Shown here: piece after piece, positions 11,960 through 22,619 of the stretch
Position numbering within the stretch: the stretch's first letter is position 1
Layout: every line of letters starts with the position of its first letter
Source of the DNA: Typhlomys cinereus
Lineage: Eukaryota > Chordata > Mammalia > Rodentia > Platacanthomyidae
Assembly: GCA_023101885.1 (NCBI GenBank)
Contig: JALPQD010000005.1
Coordinates: 1,879,020 to 1,943,019, forward strand
Length of the DNA: 64,000 nucleotides
Direction: 5' to 3'
The notes under the pieces: generated by a model
What the model was told of the DNA's origin: nothing
The model's database searches: none
Seen by the model: the letters and a program-made list of their open reading frames with translations, nothing else
Program-made: the position numbers and the translations under genes

Positions 11960-12900
11960 GGGGCCCCTTTGAGCACCGAGGAAGGACAGAGGGGCACGCT
12001 CCCGGAGCCGAAGGACCCAATCCTTGAGCTCCAGTTTGTGCAGAGCCTGAAGACTGCCTGGGGCATCCCCTGGACGGAGTTGGGGACCGCGACAGGCATG
12101 GACAATATTCTTTTCCGGTTCGAATCCCGTCCGGGGCGGAGGCTGCTGGTCTGTCTTCTCCACGACCACCCCACAACGGCACGCACGTTTACTGCGAAGT
12201 GAAAACGGGGCGAGGGGTCGGAGGGCGCGACCATCCCTGGGCGACCCCGCGGCGTGGCCTCGGCGAAGCGCTCGGAGCTCACGCGTGTCCCCGGCCTCCG
12301 ATCGCGCCCCGCGGACGGGAACCCCGAGCGGCCTCGGGGAGCCACTGGACCCGAGCCCGCCGGGGGCGCTCCGGGGCTGCGATCTCTGTAGCTGCCTCCC
12401 CACCCGCGGCGCCGGGACCCGTCCGCAGCCGTGAGCTGCCCCGCAGGCCGAGCGCAGCCCGGGACACGCGGGGCCGCGGGAAGCCGCGAGCCGCGCGCCA
12501 GCATCCGCCCACTTGGGGCCCCGTGCCCGAGGACACGCTCACCTCACGTACCCGGGCGCTGCCGCCTGCAGCGGGAGAGAGCGCGTGGGGAACGCCGCGC
12601 CGGCCCGGTCACGCGGGGAACCTCGGTGGGAAGGGCGCGCGGGTCCGTGCCGGGGAGCCGGGCTGCACCCCGCAGCACCCACGCCGCGCGGGCGCCGCCT
12701 CCTCGGAAGAGAGGCCTCTACCGTCCGGACGCGGACCTGCAGCCGCGGGGCCCCGAGCCTGACCCCGCCCCCAGGACAGGCCCCGCCCCTTCCACCAAAG
12801 CCACGCCCTCTGACCGCCTTCCTCTGCCCCCTCCCCGCCCGCCTCTTAGCCAGCGGGTGCCACCGGCCCACTCCCTGAGACGAACGCGAAGCGACGTGGA
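11960..12900. promoter_or_regulatory. CpG island, probable promoter of an unidentified transcript
   Basis: About 0.9 kb of GC-rich sequence packed with undepleted CpG dinucleotides (dense from 12120 to 12730), set between AT-rich flanks. In mammals this marks an unmethylated promoter or a polycomb-regulated developmental element. Long frames run through it on both strands, as expected of stop-poor GC-rich DNA, and none shows a recognisable domain. No attached gene is identifiable, so a non-coding RNA promoter, possibly bidirectional, is the simplest reading. A GGTTCGAATCCC-like motif at about 12117-12129 recalls a tRNA T-arm, but no tRNA folds around it. Confidence 0.75.
12764..12845. promoter_or_regulatory. 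Cluster of GC boxes (Sp1/KLF-type)
   Basis: Several CCCCGCCC, CCCCGCCCCT and CCACGCCC motifs fall within about 80 bases at the 3' edge of the CpG island. Such clusters are typical of TATA-less CpG-island promoters. Binding is inferred from motif identity only. Confidence 0.5.
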
Positions 12901-14737
12901 AACCCTTCCACCAAAATGAGTTGTGATATCCTTTTGATGGCTATAATTTATTCCAAATCGTCCCTGGACTGAAACGATCAATTAGCAGCCCGGAACGCAC
13001 TGTGAAGTAAATTGTCACACTCTGTATTACAGGATGGTTATCATATATTTATAAGGTGTGTTTTCTGCAATCAGAACCAACAAGGTGTTGAGCGATCAGT
13101 CATAAACGCACTTCTTCAAAAAAGAAAAAAAAACAGAGGGAGAGAAGCTTCAGCCTTGTGTGGCAGAAGGAAAAAAAAAATCCTTGTGACAGCTATCTAC
13201 TCCCTCCCTCCTCTTGGCGACAGGGAAGTGCAGAAGGCCAGAGCGCTGTCCTAGCTTCTCTTAGACCTGCGTGACCCCAGGAGCAGCCAGCGGTTGTGAA
13301 CTAGGGGGACAGGGCCAGTCCCCACAGGAGAGGTTTCCTTATTGTGTAAATACAGACCGGGCAGATTATTCTGCTTCTCCTCCAATCTGTAGCATAGTAT
13401 CTTGTTCTCTCTAAGCTCCTAACAGAATGCTTGCCTTCCAGATGCGGTGCTCTCTTCTTAGGCTTGGGTGTGTTCCCCCTCCTGGTGGTTTTGAGGCAAT
13501 GTAAAGTTTACCCCTTAGGAGGGCAATGTTGTTGCTCTAATCAGGAGTCTCTACTGCCACTCGGCCATCATTTCATAAACACCACGGACTAAAGAGCTAA
13601 GATAGTCCCAAGAGATGCTGATTCAGTCTATTAGGTTGTTAAGGCTGGACCAAACCATGGAAACGCATTGCTATTGTTCTTATTCTTATCCTAAACATCA
13701 TCAGAAATATAAATATCCGGTCCTGGCTCCATCAGAAGTTCTGGAAGGACTGTGAGGTTCAGCCTCTTAAACAGAAGAATCACTTCACTTATGGCTGGGA
13801 TTTTGCATTCAGTAGTTCAGAGGCCTCCCGCCAGGCAACAGACTTCGACAGAAGATGTGGGATCTCTCATGGGTACGGACTGGATTCCTCACAAACTTAG
13901 CAAATCAAGAATTCCAGATACAGTGTTTCAGGGTGAGTCCTGAAGATCATGAAAACCACGGTGGGGATCCCCAGCACCCTCATAAGCTGCATATTGTCAC
14001 CAGAAAAAGAAGTATAAGAAGACGTCCATATTGGGGAAAAGTTATGATGAAGAAGCTTGGACTAGAAACTAGCACATGCCCCTCAAATTCACAAGAAGGG
14101 AATGCAAAACTGCAAGTGGATAAACACTTGATAAGGATCAAGCTGCGGCAAGGACTTCCCTGGAGGAGACATGTCCAACGCGCCTCCAGAGCCCCGGGAA
14201 CTGGTCTGCTGTGGCATCTCAAGCCCGAGGAGCAAGAAGCCACGTCCTGATCCCACAGCAGCTTCCGGTTACTACATGCAAATCATGTTTATTTAAAAGA
14301 AATCAGTTCCTTAAGATATATTTTAAATCCAAAAAAAGAAATATACATGTCCACAATTTTTGAGTTTCCCCTAACAAAATTTTCATCCTTGAACCAACTA
14401 TAATCGTAACTATAATTTTGGAAGGGGTTCTGGTTTACATTCAATTAACATTCTTTTAACCTGAAAACCTATTAGGTTTTCGTAGGTTTTATAGGTTACC
14501 TGTGCCCAGGACTTCTGCATGGCGGGCTGTGTCTGCAGCGCCAAGTCGTGAAGAATGGGGGAAAAGGAACTCTAGTGAACATCTGAGTTGTAGGGGCAGC
14601 TATAGCCACATGGCCCTTTCAGCATAAACAGGGTTCCTTGCCTTTCTCTTAAAAAGCCATAGGACTGTGGATTCAAATCCAGGACCTTCACAGGTAAAGA
14701 TCCTGTGCCTTCACGTGCTATTGATCTCATGTGATTT
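12901..14737. other. Unique sequence downstream of the CpG island
   Basis: No repeat recognised. 12910-13120 is AT-rich with ATCAATTAGC-type homeodomain motifs and may be conserved. A 131-codon plus-strand frame at 13855-14250 begins at an ATG and is Lys/Arg-rich, but has no recognisable domain and lacks convincing splice context. It could be part of a non-coding transcript from the CpG island, but nothing shows this directly. Confidence 0.4.
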
Positions 14738-14920
14738 TAACCCATAATTATTACTGAACATAAATTTCATACCAGACACTATGGCGTAAACTAGCTTGTT
14801 GTTATTTATTCCTATCAATGATCTTAACAGAGGAAGTTATTTTGCCAGTAAAGAAACTGAGACTTGTAAAGATTAAATAATTTACCAAAAGTCTGGTAAC
14901 TCCTGACAACCTCAAATCCA
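14738..14920 (-). mobile_element. MIR-like fragment
   Basis: Contains a diverged MIR 3' region: AAAGAAACTGAGACTTGTAA near 14851 followed by TTTACCAAAAGTCTGGTAAC resembles the conserved GAAACTGAGGC... block of MIR. The strand call is tentative. Confidence 0.4.
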
Positions 14921-15039
14921 ATCAACACTAGTTAGCTTTCTGTTGCTGAGCAGACACTTAAATTTCAGCAGCTTCAGTGCACGGTCTACCATGGGTCTGA
15001 AGTGAGATTGGAGCATACTAGTGGGAAAAAACACTCATT

Positions 15040-15112
15040 CATGGTGACCAGGAAGAAGGAGAAGAAAAAGAAGAGGAAGAGGAACAAGAGGAGGAGGACA
15101 CGAAGGAGGCCA
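15040..15112. repeat. Purine-rich (GA/GAA) tract
   Basis: About 70 bases of almost pure purine on the plus strand (GAAGAAGGAGAAG-type repeats), interrupted by a few C. It explains the Lys/Arg-rich open frame at 15002-15331. Confidence 0.8.
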
Positions 15113-15364
15113 GAGACAAATATTCTTCAAAGTCATACTTCCAGTGCCCTGTTTCTCCCAACCATGCCCACCCTTTACTGTCTGTTCAGTTATGGGATCT
15201 ACACTGTCTACAACTTTCATGACCCGACCCCACCTGTGAGAGGCGCTATACATCACCACTCAGCAGCTTTCAGGAACACTTCATATCTGAACCATAATGG
15301 TCTCAAATGCCTGTGCTCTTCCTCCCAATAGTAAAGCTCTTGGCAATTTAAGATGGTAATAATG

Positions 15365-15480
15365 ATTGATTGACTTTTTCCCCCTTTAGATGGGGACTAT
15401 GTAAGCCCCTAACTTGTGATCCCCCTGCCTCAGCCTCTTTAATTCTGGGATTATTGGTATGTGTCACCATGTCTGCAAAA
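15365..15480 (-). mobile_element. B1-type SINE, inverted
   Basis: The plus strand shows the reversed 7SL-derived pattern: a T-rich start, GACTATGTAAGCCCC, CCTGCCTCAGCCTC and CTGGGATTATTGGTATGTGT. It is diverged. Confidence 0.75.
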
Positions 15481-15564
15481 CATTTAAGATTTTGATTTAG
15501 TATCATTTCCCAAAAAAATATTTTAGCTGAACTGATAATAAAATGAGAAAGCTGAATGAAGAAA

Positions 15565-15698
15565 AATGGACATAGTAACATGTGCTATTTGGGAGGGTAA
15601 GACAGGAGGGTCCTTACAAGTTGGTAACCAACTTGGACCACGTAGCAAGTTAGAGGACAGCCTGAGACACATACCGAGACCTTATCTCAAAAAATAAA
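15565..15698 (+). mobile_element. B1-type SINE
   Basis: Forward-strand B1 pattern: ACATGTGCTATTTGGGAGGG, GACAGGAGGGTCCTTACAAG, and a terminal GAGACCTTATCTCAAAAAAT A-tail. The U6-like sequence begins a few bases after this tail. Confidence 0.75.
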
Positions 15699-15704
15699 TG
15701 GGCG

Positions 15705-15710
15705 GTGCTC

Positions 15711-15761
<51 letters not shown>

Positions 15762-15811
15762 GGCTCCCGCGCAAGGATGACATGCAAATTCGTGAAGTGT
15801 TCCATATTTTT
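15705..15811 (+). pseudogene. U6 snRNA retropseudogene, full length
   Basis: A 107-base copy of the spliceosomal U6 snRNA, complete from GTGCTCGCTTCGGCAGCACA to the terminal T run. Compared with the canonical U6 from memory, I see four differences: two around GGCTCCCGCGC, one in GACATGCAAATT and one in GAAGTGTTCC. The ACAGAGA box is intact. Upstream there is only a B1 A-tail and no TATA box near -30 or PSE, which U6 genes need. Downstream is a (AAAT)n tail, typical of retroposed copies. It is therefore most likely a silent retropseudogene rather than a working gene. Confidence 0.9.
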
Positions 15812-16194
15812 GAGAAAATAAATAAATAAATAAATAAAAGGGTGAATAACAAATGAATGAACGAAGCAGCTGTTTGCAAGGGAAAGCCACAATGACACTC
15901 CTGACCGGGGAGATCCTTCTACTTTCTTCCTCTATCCTGATTTCTTTTGTCAGACTTCTCATTTGCCCACAGGTAAATGGACTTAGACAAAGTCAGCAAT
16001 GGCTACCAAACTGGGGAGAGGGTGGAGCTTGAAAAAAAGGCACAGCATTCTGGGGAGGGACGTTAAGTGGGAAGGAGAGTGGGCTAGAGGCCCTCGGCCC
16101 AGACACGGGGCTCTGAGAAGGAAATGTTGCTTCCTAATGAACTTTAAATTACCAACATCGCTAAACTCTCTCTTAATAGACTCGTAAAGATCTG
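15812..16194. other. Unique sequence after an (AAAT)n tail
   Basis: (AAAT)n tail at 15812-15838, then unremarkable unique sequence. Confidence 0.45.
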
Positions 16195-16640
16195 CTTGCT
16201 ACCTTTTCCCTCTTCGTGTGGAATTTGTAATCAAGAGCCCAATTTTGTCATTTGGAAATACTAATTATCTAATCACGGCATGCCGCATAACGTACTTGTC
16301 TGCCCAATTAGCTAGGACAATTATTAAAATTCAGAGGCCTAATTATGTCTCAATTTAATGCTGGCAAACTTGCATACAGAGCAGTAATTAAAATCCTCTC
16401 TTTCCCTCTGCCTTTAGGGCAGGGGATGATTAGGCCCTGTCAGGGGGTGTACTGAACCAAACCAGTGAAGCGTATTGTACAACATGACCCTGCATTGTTA
16501 AGTCTGTCAACATATTAACCTGAATTCCCTTCAGCCCCCACATAATCACATTTGGTGCAGGAATAAAGGAGCTAAAACATGAAGCATTTTATTAAAAAAA
16601 CATAAATTCTTTTTAATTAATGCTATGAGAGTTCTGATGA
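16195..16640. promoter_or_regulatory. Candidate conserved enhancer rich in homeodomain sites
   Basis: Repeat-free, non-coding sequence with a cluster of TAAT/ATTA cores: ACTAATTATCT (near 16240), CCAATTAGCT (near 16305), ACAATTATT, CCTAATTATG (near 16339), CAGTAATTAAAAT (near 16382) and TTAATTAATG (near 16613). Clusters of this kind mark conserved enhancers near homeobox genes. If the zinc-finger gene in this window is ZNF644, the homeobox gene BARHL2 is expected on this side, which would fit. No enhancer activity can be shown from the sequence alone. Confidence 0.4.
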
Positions 16641-17544
16641 ATTCCATGCTTCCAACTGCTGGAAGACATAAGACTGGGTTCATCTAATTACTAGCAAATT
16701 TGCTCTTGTTAAAACTCCTTTTTTTTTTTTTAAACTCATTTGAAGAAAATGATTTTTTTAGGGGTAGAATATATTGGAGAAAAAAAATTCAGCTAGTTGG
16801 CTTCCAGTAATATAGTTGATTCCCAGCTTTGATGACGGGACACAAGTGAATGTTGACTTCCAAATGATTCCAACCCAAGACTGGAGGCGTTGGGGGGCTA
16901 TGATTTAATACTTGAAAGACGTTCATAAAAGTGGAACATTAAAAATCATAATATTGAAACAAATTCAAAATATTTATCTTTTGGGCTCTTTAAGTCTGGC
17001 GTCTGAATCAAACCAACCCGAGGAGACCCACGCTCTGTACGAAGCTGCCATCTTTTGTTCGGAGGTCCATCCAGCACGTGGAAGCCTGGGCCGTATGTGT
17101 CCCCTCTGCTTCCATCCGAATCTTCTCTGAGTCACAGAGCCACCAGGCCCATCAGGATGTGGGAGCTGTCTCCTAAGTGCTGGCACTCAGGCTAGTGGTC
17201 TTTCAAGATCATTCATGTATTCAGTGAATGAAGACAGCCCGCAGTCTAGTCTCCAAGTAGCTAATCTACGCCAGTGAGGGCTTGTGGAGTTTGGCTCAAG
17301 AGCTCACATCTATGGACAACGTCATAAGTGCAGCGATTAAGAAGAACCTGGGCCGCTACCTTCTCTGTCGTTGGCCAACACTCATGTGTAATTTTTTAAA
17401 TCACATTTGGTCATATTTAGTGGGTCATATGTGTGGGTGTGGGTGCCCGTGTGTAGGCGTATGAGCATATATGTGAGCATGCAATGAAGGTCAGAGGTTG
17501 ACAGCAAGATGTCTTCCTCTGTTGCTCTCCACTTTTAAAAAATA
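16641..17544. other. Unique intergenic sequence
   Basis: No gene or repeat recognised apart from a T run near 16719-16731 and G/T-rich sequence at 17410-17460. Confidence 0.45.
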
Positions 17545-17549
17545 TTTAC

Positions 17550-17585
<36 letters not shown>

Positions 17586-17800
17586 GGTACTGTATGTCCC
17601 TGTGGATGACCAAGGGTGACTTTGGGAATCATCCTGGATTGCTTGCTTTGCTCTGGGATTTCCCAGGCTCCACGCACGAGGGCGGGAAGTGCAGGCCACT
17701 GCCATTTCCACCTGGCGTTTATGTGGGACCTGGGATCTGAACTCAGGACCGTCTGCTTACAAGGTAGAGTCTTAGCTCTTGAGCCATCTCTCCAGCCCCA
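17545..17800 (-). mobile_element. B2-like SINE with (GT)n tail
   Basis: The plus strand shows (GT)n at 17552-17581, the family 3' body (CAAGGGTGACTTTGGGAATC), and the reversed tRNA-like head ending in GCCATCTCTCCAGCCCC at about 17800. This is one of the best preserved members of the family. Confidence 0.9.
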
Positions 17801-17802
17801 CT

Positions 17803-17955
17803 CTCCACCTTTCATGAGACAGAGTCTCTTACTGAACCTGAAGGTCACTAACTGAGCAAGAATAGTTGGCCACTGAATTCCAAGACCCCCCCCCCCCCGT
17901 GTCCACCTTTCCAGCTCTAGGAATACAGGCATCCACCATACCTGGCTTTTTGCTT
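17803..17955 (-). mobile_element. B1/B4-like SINE, inverted
   Basis: Reversed SINE features follow on the plus strand: GAGACAGAGTCTCTTACTGA, CCAGCTCTAGGAATACAGGC and CACCATACCTGGC. A run of C at 17886-17899 interrupts it. Confidence 0.55.
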
Positions 17956-17962
17956 GGATTCC

Positions 17963-18342
17963 TGTCGCAGCTTGAGTAGAAATTGTCCTCCACGGGCTCA
18001 TGTGTTTGCATTCTTAGATGGTGCTAATATTTAGGAAGGTCATGACACCTGAAGGAGGTAGATAGAGCCTTGCTGGAGGAAGGCACATTACGGGGAGGTG
18101 GAGGATCTTGAGGCTGGGTAGCCCCTCCCTCTTTCTGCTACCAACCTGCTTTTGTAGTTTATTGCTTCCTCTACCTCCATGATGATGGATGTGACCTGAG
18201 CCTCCTCCAGCATCTGCTGCCCCCCAGGCCTCCTCTGCGATAATAGACTGCATCTCCTCTCTGGAACCACAAAACAAATAAACCTCCCTTTCCTCCTCTT
18301 CCATTGCTTGAGTCTGGAGGTTATCGCAGCAACAATTCCAAA
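17963..18342 (+). mobile_element. Solo LTR, ERVL-MaLR-like
   Basis: Plus-strand LTR-like organisation: a GCTCATGTGTTTGC segment near the start, then CTCCTCCAGCATCTGCTGCC, a poly(A)-signal-like AAACAAATAAACC near 18269, and a CA-ending pyrimidine-rich 3' part (TTATCGCAGCAACAATTCC). The copy at 57925-58292 shares this order. The frames through it are decayed and no retroviral protein is encoded. Confidence 0.6.
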
Positions 18343-19540
18343 GACCCCCAGTCAGGTCTTCTTGCTCGCCCAGCAAATACTTTAATGACTGAACCTCACC
18401 CCTCCTCCCCCTCTCACTCTGACTTTCTGAAACAGAGCGCCACACCTGGTAGGTGGTAGTTGAAACACGTTCCCTTTTCACGATCCTGTTCTGGGCATCA
18501 CGTGGTCTGTTTAGGGGAGCTTCTGGCTGGGGTGCCCTTCCAACAAAGACAGTCACTGTAGTGACTACTGACTAGAGCCTGGACAGGCCCTTAGGTGCTG
18601 GTGCTGTCAAGCCAGAGGGGGCCAGCTCAGCCCCAGACCTCCCAGGGAGCCGGGCCTGTATCTTGAAAATGGCCTTGTGCCGAGCCTCCTCGGAAGGCAG
18701 GCTGAAGTGCAAATCTGTGTTCCGACTTGTTCCCGTGCCTGTCAGCATGTTTTCCTCTTGTCAGCAGCAATTGACTGGTCAGGCTCACCCTTGTACAGCA
18801 ATTGTAACAGCTCATTGACAGACTAGTGACCCAGCTGGACCTGATAATGGAAAACTATTGATTTCTGTGGGCTCCACGAATCCAAAATGAACGACCGATG
18901 TAATGTCATCAATTGTCTCGGACTCTGATAACCCAGGGGGAAAAGTTTCAGGCATTTGCTTGTGTTCCTGACAATGGTGCTTTGAAATCTCTTGGTACTG
19001 AAGAAGCAGCCAGTTTCCTAAGTGGACTTTTAGGAAAGGACTCTGATTAGTCCAACAGAGCTTCCGCTCCAAGGCATGACATTACAACAACAAAGCATAA
19101 GGGCATTAGAATGATACATCAGCACTTACTGAAGATACTTCACAGAGGCATGGAGCCGGAAAAGATGGAAAAGATTTTTTTTTTCCATTTCCTTTGCAGT
19201 GTTCTAGGACCTCACCCATGCTAGGCATCCTTATGTCCCCAATCCCTCACATGTATAAAGCAGACAGGAGAAACCAGAAGCTGGATGTATCCCCAAATCA
19301 ATAGTCTCCCACCGATCCCAATGAATGAAGTCCCGAGGCTCCGTTGCTTCTCTGCGTGGATGTGCTCGCAGGGGAAGGAAGCTTAGAAAGCGGCATCGCC
19401 GTGCTGTAGATGCCTTGCCAGGAGGATGCCAGCCCGTCACTTGGTTGTGGTTTTCAAACACTTGTGTATTTAGCCTCAAGTACTTCTCAGATATTTCTCA
19501 AAAGAAAAGTTATTTCTTTTGGGGCCAAATTAAAAATGAG
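18343..19540. other. Unique sequence with a candidate conserved block
   Basis: 18640-19075 is repeat-free and contains motifs such as CAGCAATTGACTGG and ACAGCTCATTGACAG, resembling conserved non-coding DNA. No exon is supported. The rest is unremarkable. Confidence 0.35.
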
Positions 19541-19715
19541 TTATATTTTATTTATGTATTCATTTATTTTGTGGGGGAGGGAGAGGGGAGAGAGAGAGAG
19601 AGAAAGAGACAGCGCATGCAGGACTCCTCTTCCGCCATGCAGGCTCCCAGGATTGAATTTGGGTTACCAGGTTTGCTGACAGGCGCCTCTACCTGCTAAG
19701 TCACCCCTCTGGATC
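19541..19715 (-). mobile_element. tRNA-derived SINE, B2/B3-like
   Basis: The plus strand reads: TTTATTTATGTATTCATTTA tail, GAGAGAGAGA stretch, then CAGGATTGAATTTGGGTTAC and CTACCTGCTAAGTCACC, the reversed B-box and A-box region of a tRNA-derived SINE. It differs from the main B2-like family of the window. Confidence 0.6.
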
Positions 19716-20812
19716 TGGAGTTAATTTTTTTAGTAGAGAAGTGTGTGGAAGGGACCCTCCATCATCTATGCTGAGTTCTGATGGTTACAATGTCTGTTAA
19801 TGGCCCCTGTCAAAAGGAGCTGCCTTTGGGGGAAAAAAAAAAGAGGGAAAGCTATTGATCGTGGCTGTCAAGTCAGCACATTTAGTTCACGATCCACTTG
19901 TAGTGAGAACATAATCATCTCATAGTCCCGATCAAACTCAGACATTCTAACAACACAGTTGCGGGGGCTGGACAGAGCGGAAAATCAGAGAGCGCAGAAA
20001 TAACAGTCTCCCTGTCTGCTCAAGCCAGTCAGAGACAGAGGACTCAGTGAGGAGTCAGAAAAGATAGAACCCAGGGTGCTGAGTCTTCACATTCTCCCAT
20101 AATGGTTACCATAGCCTGTGATTAGCTTCACCCCTTATAACGCTATGTCTGGTTTCCCAGCACCACGCAAACCATCATTGCTAACTTGCTAACTGCCTGA
20201 CTGTCTATTAGTAAAAGCACACGAGGTTGAGACTTGAAAAACAAGTAAACTAGGCCAAAAGAGCAAAAACAAAACAAAAACAAACCCCCAAACCTACCAG
20301 CACTGTTACTTTTATAAATTACAAAGCACTTGGTGTGAAGAACAGAAGACTGTGTCATTCTGTGATGCATCTTATGACATCCATAGGTCAAAGGTCGGGG
20401 CTGGTCCTGCAGGCTTTGAGTTCTTCAGGGCGGCTTCCATGAGGACTTGCCTGTCACAAACCTGATAGCTAGTCTGTAATGCGAGTAGTAAAAAAACCAT
20501 TTTTCAGGATAGGGAGACACAGCGCCGAGACGCCCTTAGACAAAGGTGGAGAAGCACAGAGGCGCTCAGCAAGCGCCTGAGGTTCCGCTGACGGTCCAGC
20601 TCCCGTCAGGATGGAAACGGCCCTGCGAAGATACCAAAACAAAGCAGCACAACTGCTCAGCTTTGCCCCAAGAATCCTGAGATCTAAGATGGTGGTTGTT
20701 TTAAGGCTCCAAGATAAGGGGCAGCTTATTGCATTGCAACGGGCAACTAGAACATTCCAAAATGTGATGTCTAGAACAAAGCCCCCTTTGGTAGAGTTCA
20801 GTGAAGATGGGA
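19716..20812. other. Unique sequence
   Basis: No gene recognised. 20420-20800 is moderately GC-rich, repeat-free and could be conserved regulatory DNA, but this cannot be tested here. Confidence 0.35.
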
Positions 20813-21085
20813 AAGGGGGGCAGCGATACAGCTCAGCAGTTAGAGGCACTTACCGCCAAGTCTGATGATCTGAGTTTGATCCCCAGAGTCCACCTGTGGA
20901 AAGCAGGAATGAATTTTCAAAAGTTGTACTCTAACCTCCACATGCAGACTGTAGAATGTGTACATATAAAACATACACAAACACACCTGCACACATGCAA
21001 AAACACATGCATATACACACACATACCACATACACACACACACAGAGGCATGCATGCACCATAAGATAAATAAATACATGTAAAA
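20813..21085 (+). mobile_element. B2-like SINE with AC-rich tail
   Basis: The head CAGCGATACAGCTCAGCAGT and the B-box-like GAGTTTGATCCCCAGAGTCC identify a tRNA-derived SINE. An AC-rich imperfect tract (20975-21045) and a terminal AGATAAATAAATAC tail follow. Confidence 0.75.
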
Positions 21086-21684
21086 AATTTAGGATAAAAA
21101 AGATATAATATGCAAACAGTAAGCATGGGAAAAGTGGAATTAGTAAGCCAATATCAGACTGAAATAGATTATAACCCACAACCACTGTCAGAATAAAAAA
21201 AAAACAACAATGTTTCCATCATAATAAAAGGCCCAATTCATCAGAAAGACTTTATAAGAATGTGTGAATCAAAATCAGTTTTGAAACACATTGCACAAGA
21301 TCTGCTAGAAATACAGAGAAAAAGAATTTTATGGATTTAATATACTCCATCAAGTAGAACCTTGAGTCATATAAACGAGATGAATACCATCAACCTTCTT
21401 GGCATAACTGACAGCAGTAGACTCTGCCTTCTTTTCAAAGGCACATAAACCCGTTACCATCACAGACCATATGCCATACCATAAATATGTCTCAATAAAT
21501 TCGAATAGACTGGAATCATACAAAGTAAGTTTCTTCAATAAAATTAGAAACTTAAAATCTTCAGAAGGAGCCCAAATATTTGGAAATGAAGTAACATGCG
21601 ACTGACCACATCATTGTTTCTGCATCTTAGATTCAATCAATTGGGATTCAAACGTATTTAGAAAAATATTGCATCTGTTTTAAA
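21086..21684. other. Unique AT-rich sequence
   Basis: Adenine-rich; possibly an unrecognised old repeat, but no family can be named. Confidence 0.4.
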
Positions 21685-22118
21685 CATTATCACGGTTATT
21701 CTGCTTGTTGCCAATGAACTCACAACGAAATGGCTTAAGAAGGAACAAGGGGTTTGATTGTGGCTTGTGATCATCTGGTTCCAGTTCTTAATCCAGCAGG
21801 GGCGGAGAACTCATGCCAACACCAGAGGCCAAGGGAACTGGCGATCCCACAGCCACAGGACTGCTGGGAGAGGGGCAGACATGCCTTGCCAGACAGCACA
21901 CGTGTCCAAGTGTGCCAAAGAGTGCCAACTTACTGAGCCAGCCCTCCATCTTATCCACCTGCCCAGGGAATTGTATCACCCACATGGGCTGGGCCTTTCC
22001 CATCCGCTAGACAATCCCCTTCGCACCTGCTCAGACCTTAACTCAACTACTAATTCTTCCCACTATGCGCAGCGCTTGAGTCTTTTCATCCAGCTGACAC
22101 CTGTCTCTGACTATGACA
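21685..22118 (-). mobile_element. Solo LTR, ERVL-MaLR-like, inverted
   Basis: On the minus strand this begins TGTCATAGTCAGAGACAGGT and matches, segment by segment, the plus-strand LTR at 23497-23920 and the inverted one at 24686-25081. All three share the blocks GGAACAAGGGGTTT and GTGTGCCAA on one strand or the other. The reversed poly(A)-signal region lies near 21735. It has no coding capacity. Confidence 0.7.
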
Positions 22119-22217
22119 AACATGGGTAGACTTTTTCTTCCCGTTATTCCCCCAAGCAATACAGCGTAACAACTACCTACACACCATTCGCACTGCATTA
22201 GGCGAATTGCTAGATAC

Positions 22218-22442
22218 ACAGCTATCCAGAGATGGCGCAGCTAGAGAGTTTGCCTAGCTTGTAGCCAGACCCGGTTGCAACACCATCGCTGCGGATGCTG
22301 AGTGCAGTGGTACACATCTGGAATTCCAGTACCCCCGGAAGTGAAGGCAGAAGGATCAGAGACTCAAGGTCACCTTCAGTTACATATCACGTTGGAAACC
22401 AGCCTGGACTCTGTGAGACCCAATCTCAACAAAAACAAAGTA
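22218..22442 (+). mobile_element. ID/B1 chimeric SINE (B4-type)
   Basis: A tRNA-like 5' part (GAGATGGCGCAGCTAGAGAG, CCAGACCCGGTTGCAAC) is followed directly by a B1-like 3' part (GCTGAGTGCAGTGGTACACA, CCAGCCTGGACTCTGTGAGA) and an A-rich end. This order is that of the rodent B4/ID-B1 composite family. Confidence 0.7.
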
Positions 22443-22619
22443 CATAGGAAGACATGCAGATACTATGCATTATCTGTAAGAGATTGGAGCATCAGCAGAT
22501 TTCAGTATTCTTGAGGGTCTTGGTACCCATTCCTGCAATTGAAGAAATGAGGGGACTCCTATTACTTCAGAGGCATAGATCAAAGAAGAAATCACAGGAA
22601 ATTTTTTTTAAAAAATTAA

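Noticed and set aside
12106..12140. tRNA T-arm-like motif GGTTCGAATCCCGTCC
   Set aside because: No acceptor, D or anticodon arm can be placed around it, so it is not a tRNA gene.
12199..12919. Long plus- and minus-strand frames in the CpG island
   Set aside because: Stop codons are rare in GC-rich DNA; frames overlap on both strands, are Arg/Pro/Gly/Ala-rich and show no domain.
15705..15811. Functional U6 snRNA gene
   Set aside because: No TATA at -30 or PSE upstream, four base changes and an A-rich retroposon tail.
18014..18556. 180-codon minus-strand frame
   Set aside because: It runs through the reverse of an LTR and adjoining pyrimidine-rich DNA; no retroviral or cellular domain.
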